DNA of 64,000 nucleotides from Bacteroidota bacterium (GTDB taxonomy: Bacteria; Bacteroidota; Bacteroidia; Cytophagales; Cyclobacteriaceae): positions 46,318 to 110,317 of the forward strand of contig JAEZEH010000124.1 in assembly GCA_023417785.1 (NCBI GenBank). The letters are read 5' to 3'. The notes beneath the pieces were generated by a model. That model did not search any database. It was not told where the DNA came from and saw nothing but the letters and a program-made list of their open reading frames with translations. Position 1 is the stretch's first letter, and each line of letters opens with the position of its first letter. Below are positions 61,358 to 64,000 of this stretch, piece by piece. The position numbers were made by a program, and so were the translations under genes.

Positions 61358-61582
61358 ATGAAGACCAAATCCGCAATACCGATGTATGAACTTGAAGCTC
61401 CCGGGCTTGAGCGTTCGCGGATTTCGAATTCCACCATGGTATTGCTGATCCCATTGATCATAGTTCTCCTTACACTCGTTGCCTTCCTGCTTTTGTATCA
61501 ACTCTTATCCAGGAAACCTGCAACTCCTCCTCTGACCGCGGGCACTGACCTCAGGATTTCTTTCCGTAAAATGCGGCTATGA
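61358..61582 (+). CDS. Small single-span membrane protein
   Basis: 74 residues from ATG 61358; a GTG 19 codons upstream (61301) is also in frame. One hydrophobic helix (about 27-50: VLLIPLIIVLLTLVAFLLLY) with a cytoplasmic N-terminal tail and a short basic C-terminus (RISFRKMRL). Nothing is known of its function. It is isolated between a terminator and the mannanase gene. Confidence 0.5.
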   Translation: MKTKSAIPMYELEAPGLERSRISNSTMVLLIPLIIVLLTLVAFLLLYQLLSRKPATPPLTAGTDLRISFRKMRL

Positions 61583-61733
61583 AGCCATTCAATCTATTGA
61601 CCCGTCTCTTTCTGGGAGGTTAAATGTTTCAGAAGCGGGGTCGAATTGTTAACAAACATGCCAGTACGCCATAGTTGATGCCTATTGCTAATTCTGCGTC
61701 AGCAACTACACAATGGTTTTCACCCGCCCTTGT

Positions 61734-61741
61734 TAATTTTG
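61734..61741 (+). promoter_or_regulatory. -7 element TAATTTTG of the mannanase gene
   Basis: Perfect TAnnTTTG 16 bases upstream of ATG 61758; the -33 partner is not clear. Confidence 0.45.
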
Positions 61742-61757
61742 CCTGAAACAGCATGGT

Positions 61758-63131
61758 ATGAAGTCTTGTTTTTTGCCAGTGTTCATTATTCTCTGGGCTT
61801 TCCAAATGGCATCCGTGAAAGCGCAGGTCAACACTACAGCTACGGAGAAAACGAAAATCCTGTACAACAATCTCAAGATCATTCAACGGTCCGATCAATT
61901 CCTTTTCGGACAGGAATTTTTCAACAGCTTCAGGTTCAGTTCGGGAAGTGCTCATGGTGAAGAAGAATATTCCGACAGCAAGGCCGTGACAGGCTCACAT
62001 CCCGCGGTTCTGGGCTCCGACTTTCATTATTATCTCGACAAGTCGGCCACTGAGCGCAGTTATCATACCGAGGCCGTAAAATGGGCTTATCAGCAGGGTT
62101 ATGCCATTACGTTCGACTGGCACATTTCGGGAAGGGGAACCACAACGTACGAATACCAGGCCGGAAGCAAGGATCTGGTCAACAACATAGTAAACAATCT
62201 GAACGGCGACCGCGACTGGCTTTATGAGCAGTTCGATAAGGTCATCGATATTATAAACAACGACTTACTTGTGAACGGGGAGCGCATACCCATTGTTTTT
62301 CGACCCTGGCATGAAATGACCGGAGGCTGGTTCTGGTGGGGATCATCAGCAACCAATCCCACGAACTATAAAGCACTGTACAAATTAACGGTGGACTATT
62401 TCAACGCGCGAACTAACTCGGTTCTGTTTTGCTGGTCACCGAATACCCCAGTCAGGAACTTTGATTATTATCCCGGTGACGAATGGGTGGACATTCTGGG
62501 CGTAGATGGATACGAAATAACGAACACGCCTATACGCGCAGACCTTGATTTGCTGGTCACCCATGCCCAGGCGAATGACAAGGTGGTTGTACTGGCCGAA
62601 ACCGGTAACCGTACCAACGATGGTAACGCCGCGTCGGCGTATTGGAAAAATACGGTCTTACCGGCGATCATGGATGATCCTTCCGGAAAATCGAAAAGAA
62701 TCGCGTGGGTGCTTACCTGGATCAATGCAAGCTGGTCTTATCCCTATGTGCCTCACAGCGCGAGTTCTTCCACGGCGAAGCAAAACTTTATCGACTTCAA
62801 GAATTCTCCCAACGTCCTTTTCGGGGATGAGATCGCCAACATGTATGTACCGATGGATCCACCGGTTAGCGTAGAAAACGAAATTGTCAGTGAGGATGAT
62901 CTACAAGTGTTTCCCGTGCCCTCTAAGGATAAAATCACAATTCGTTTGAAGAACTTTGCGTTCCCGGCAAAGCTGACGTTTTACAACGATCGGGGGCAGC
63001 AGCTTTACGAAATGACTGTTACCAAACCGGAAGTATCCATCGACTCGGCTCGTTTTTTCCGCGCCGGCTTATATCTTCTTAAGGCATCCGATGCGACGAA
63101 ATCAGTGAGCCGACGAATTGTCCTGGAATAG
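61758..63131 (+). CDS. GH26 beta-mannanase with T9SS sorting domain
   Basis: 457 residues with a signal peptide (about 1-22, FIILWAFQMASVKAQ). The GH26 TIM barrel spans about 30-350. The acid/base is Glu186 in FRPWHEMTGGWFWWG, and the nucleophile Glu281 in VVVLAETGNR; SPNTPVRNFDYYPGDEWVDI and GSDFHYYLD are further landmarks. GH26 enzymes are mostly beta-1,4-mannanases, retaining. The C-terminal 75 residues are a T9SS sorting domain (LQVFPVPSKDKITIRLKNFA, ending LYLLKASDATKSVSRRIVLE). It is thus exported to the surface or medium. No other glycan genes surround it. Confidence 0.94.
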   Translation: MKSCFLPVFIILWAFQMASVKAQVNTTATEKTKILYNNLKIIQRSDQFLFGQEFFNSFRFSSGSAHGEEEYSDSKAVTGSHPAVLGSDFHYYLDKSATERSYHTEAVKWAYQQGYAITFDWHISGRGTTTYEYQAGSKDLVNNIVNNLNGDRDWLYEQFDKVIDIINNDLLVNGERIPIVFRPWHEMTGGWFWWGSSATNPTNYKALYKLTVDYFNARTNSVLFCWSPNTPVRNFDYYPGDEWVDILGVDGYEITNTPIRADLDLLVTHAQANDKVVVLAETGNRTNDGNAASAYWKNTVLPAIMDDPSGKSKRIAWVLTWINASWSYPYVPHSASSSTAKQNFIDFKNSPNVLFGDEIANMYVPMDPPVSVENEIVSEDDLQVFPVPSKDKITIRLKNFAFPAKLTFYNDRGQQLYEMTVTKPEVSIDSARFFRAGLYLLKASDATKSVSRRIVLE

Positions 63132-63135
63132 ACGA

Positions 63136-63157
63136 GCCGGGTGCGGCACCTTTTTTT
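63136..63157 (+). terminator. Weak terminator candidate after mannanase gene
   Basis: A short stem (GGTG-CGG-CACC or GCCG-GGTG-CGGC) precedes seven T residues. The stem is only 4 bp. Confidence 0.35.
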
Positions 63158-63212
63158 AAGCTGATCCTGGCGGGCAGGCCATGCGTTGGTGTTTTTGATT
63201 TATATTCACGTC

Positions 63213-63938
63213 ATGTCGCCATTTTCCAAAACTGTATTGATTCTCGGCGCAAACTCCGACGTCGCCAAGGAAACGATTCCACTTTATCAGAAGAAGGGCT
63301 ACCGGGTAATTGCAGCATCGAGGAACACAAAAAGTATTGAAAGCTTTCTGCAGAAACGCGGGATTACCGGCGTTGACGTGCGTTTCTTTGATGCCGTAGA
63401 TTATGCGTCCCATCGAAGCTTCTATGAAAACCTTCCCGCAAAACCTGCCGTCGTCGTGTATGCCGCGGGTTATCTCAAGAATAACGAGGAAGCCCTACTG
63501 GATTGGCAGGGCAGCTTTCAGATGATGCAGGTTCACTACTGCGGGGCCGTTTCGATACTGAATATCATTGCGATGGACAAGGCCAATAGCGCGTTGGAAC
63601 GCATCGTCGGACTTTCGTCGTTGTCGGGTGTTCGTGGCCGGAAAAGCAACTTCATTTATGGCAGTACGAAATCAGCGTTCACACAGTACCTGGCGGGAAT
63701 GCGGCAATACCTTTTCACAAGAAGAATCACCGTTAACGTAGTGGTTGCCGGATACATTCGCAGCAAGATGACGGCGGGCCTGGATCTGCCCGAGTCGCTC
63801 ATGCTTGAACCTGCGTTCATTGCTGAATCAGTAGTTAATGCCGGAAAAGGGTTCACCATTGTGCCGGGTTACAAATGGAAGGCCATTTATCACATTCTTC
63901 GGCTAATGCCGGAACAACTTGCTGCAAGATTACCATAA
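63213..63938 (+). CDS. Short-chain dehydrogenase/reductase
   Basis: 241 residues from ATG 63213; an in-frame TTG nine codons upstream is less likely. The nucleotide-binding motif is VLILGANSDVAKETIPLYQ (8-26, a GANSDVA form of the Gly-rich loop), then VYAAGYLKN (NAG-equivalent altered), the catalytic Ser in IVGLSSLSGVRG, and YGSTK (Tyr149, Lys153). The GANSDVAKE motif resembles the DprE2-like group, which in other bacteria works with an FAD oxidoreductase. Substrate unknown. The next possible start, GTG 63945, runs open to the window end. Confidence 0.88.
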   Translation: MSPFSKTVLILGANSDVAKETIPLYQKKGYRVIAASRNTKSIESFLQKRGITGVDVRFFDAVDYASHRSFYENLPAKPAVVVYAAGYLKNNEEALLDWQGSFQMMQVHYCGAVSILNIIAMDKANSALERIVGLSSLSGVRGRKSNFIYGSTKSAFTQYLAGMRQYLFTRRITVNVVVAGYIRSKMTAGLDLPESLMLEPAFIAESVVNAGKGFTIVPGYKWKAIYHILRLMPEQLAARLP

Positions 63939-63944
63939 CCCTTC

Positions 63945-64000
63945 GTGAAAACGAAACCCTATAGGTTGCCGGAAATTGAAGTTGTGCTGCCAGCAGCCAG
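63945..64000 (+). CDS. Possible start of the next gene, cut by window end
   Basis: GTG at 63945, 6 bases after the SDR stop, opens a frame (KTKPYRLPEIEVVLPA) without stop to the edge. Too short to identify. Confidence 0.25.
   Translation, partial: MKTKPYRLPEIEVVLPAA

Overview
The window reads as chromosomal DNA of a Bacteroidota bacterium, most likely of the Cytophagales (Chryseolinea/Ohtaekwangia-like). The evidence is two proteins with C-terminal type IX secretion (T9SS, Por) sorting domains, several near-start matches to the Bacteroidota promoter element TAnnTTTG, hardly any Shine-Dalgarno sequences, TonB/ExbBD-type envelope genes, and a GC content near the middle of the range. No rRNA, tRNA, CRISPR array, insertion sequence or prophage was recognised. 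The genus is inference.

Layout. 0-5 kb: the 3' part of a secreted T9SS protein, then a sigma-54-type response regulator and a hybrid histidine kinase transcribed together on the minus strand, and a TerB-like gene. 5.3-6.9 kb: rhomboid protease and DNA polymerase III delta. 7.2-15.1 kb: an envelope block on the plus strand: a 1022-residue TPR protein, a plugless outer-membrane barrel, a SPOR protein, ExbB, ExbD and a TonB-like protein. 15.3-17.8 kb: folC, trmB and a TPR protein, closed by a strong terminator. 17.8-24.7 kb: single genes with a stress or envelope flavour (alpha/beta hydrolase, SRPBCC, KGG, PEBP-like, BrkB-like, M48 lipoprotein, UspA). 24.9-27.5 kb: P-II, ammonium transporter and a voltage-gated-type channel on the minus strand. 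27.6-30.3 kb: small membrane proteins, RarD-like transporter and cyclophilin.

30.6-45.0 kb is the outstanding region: a compact plus-strand redox locus. It runs pyruvate:flavodoxin oxidoreductase, dihydroorotate-dehydrogenase-like protein, flavodoxin, an unrecognised protein with kinase-fold signatures, an RseC-family protein, RnfB-C-D-G-E-A, and a two-subunit 2-oxoacid oxidoreductase (KorA with fused gamma domain, plus KorB). Many genes overlap by 4-29 bases. The pyruvate enzyme keeps its catalytic and proximal-cluster residues but appears to lack the whole internal 2[4Fe-4S] ferredoxin domain. No ferredoxin gene is present, whereas a flavodoxin is. The simplest reading is that 2-oxoacid oxidation is coupled through flavodoxin (and perhaps RnfB) to the ion-pumping Rnf complex and NAD.

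45-64 kb is ordinary mixed content: PiT-like carrier, CsbD, Tat-exported Gfo/Idh/MocA oxidoreductase with DoxX, arylamine N-acetyltransferase, LpxL-like acyltransferase, zinc alcohol dehydrogenase, CBS protein, single-domain response regulator, OmpA/PD40 protein, TonB, proBA, MpaB-family protein, a promoter dense in repeats driving an unknown small protein, a T9SS-exported GH26 mannanase and an SDR enzyme. The window ends just after the SDR gene.
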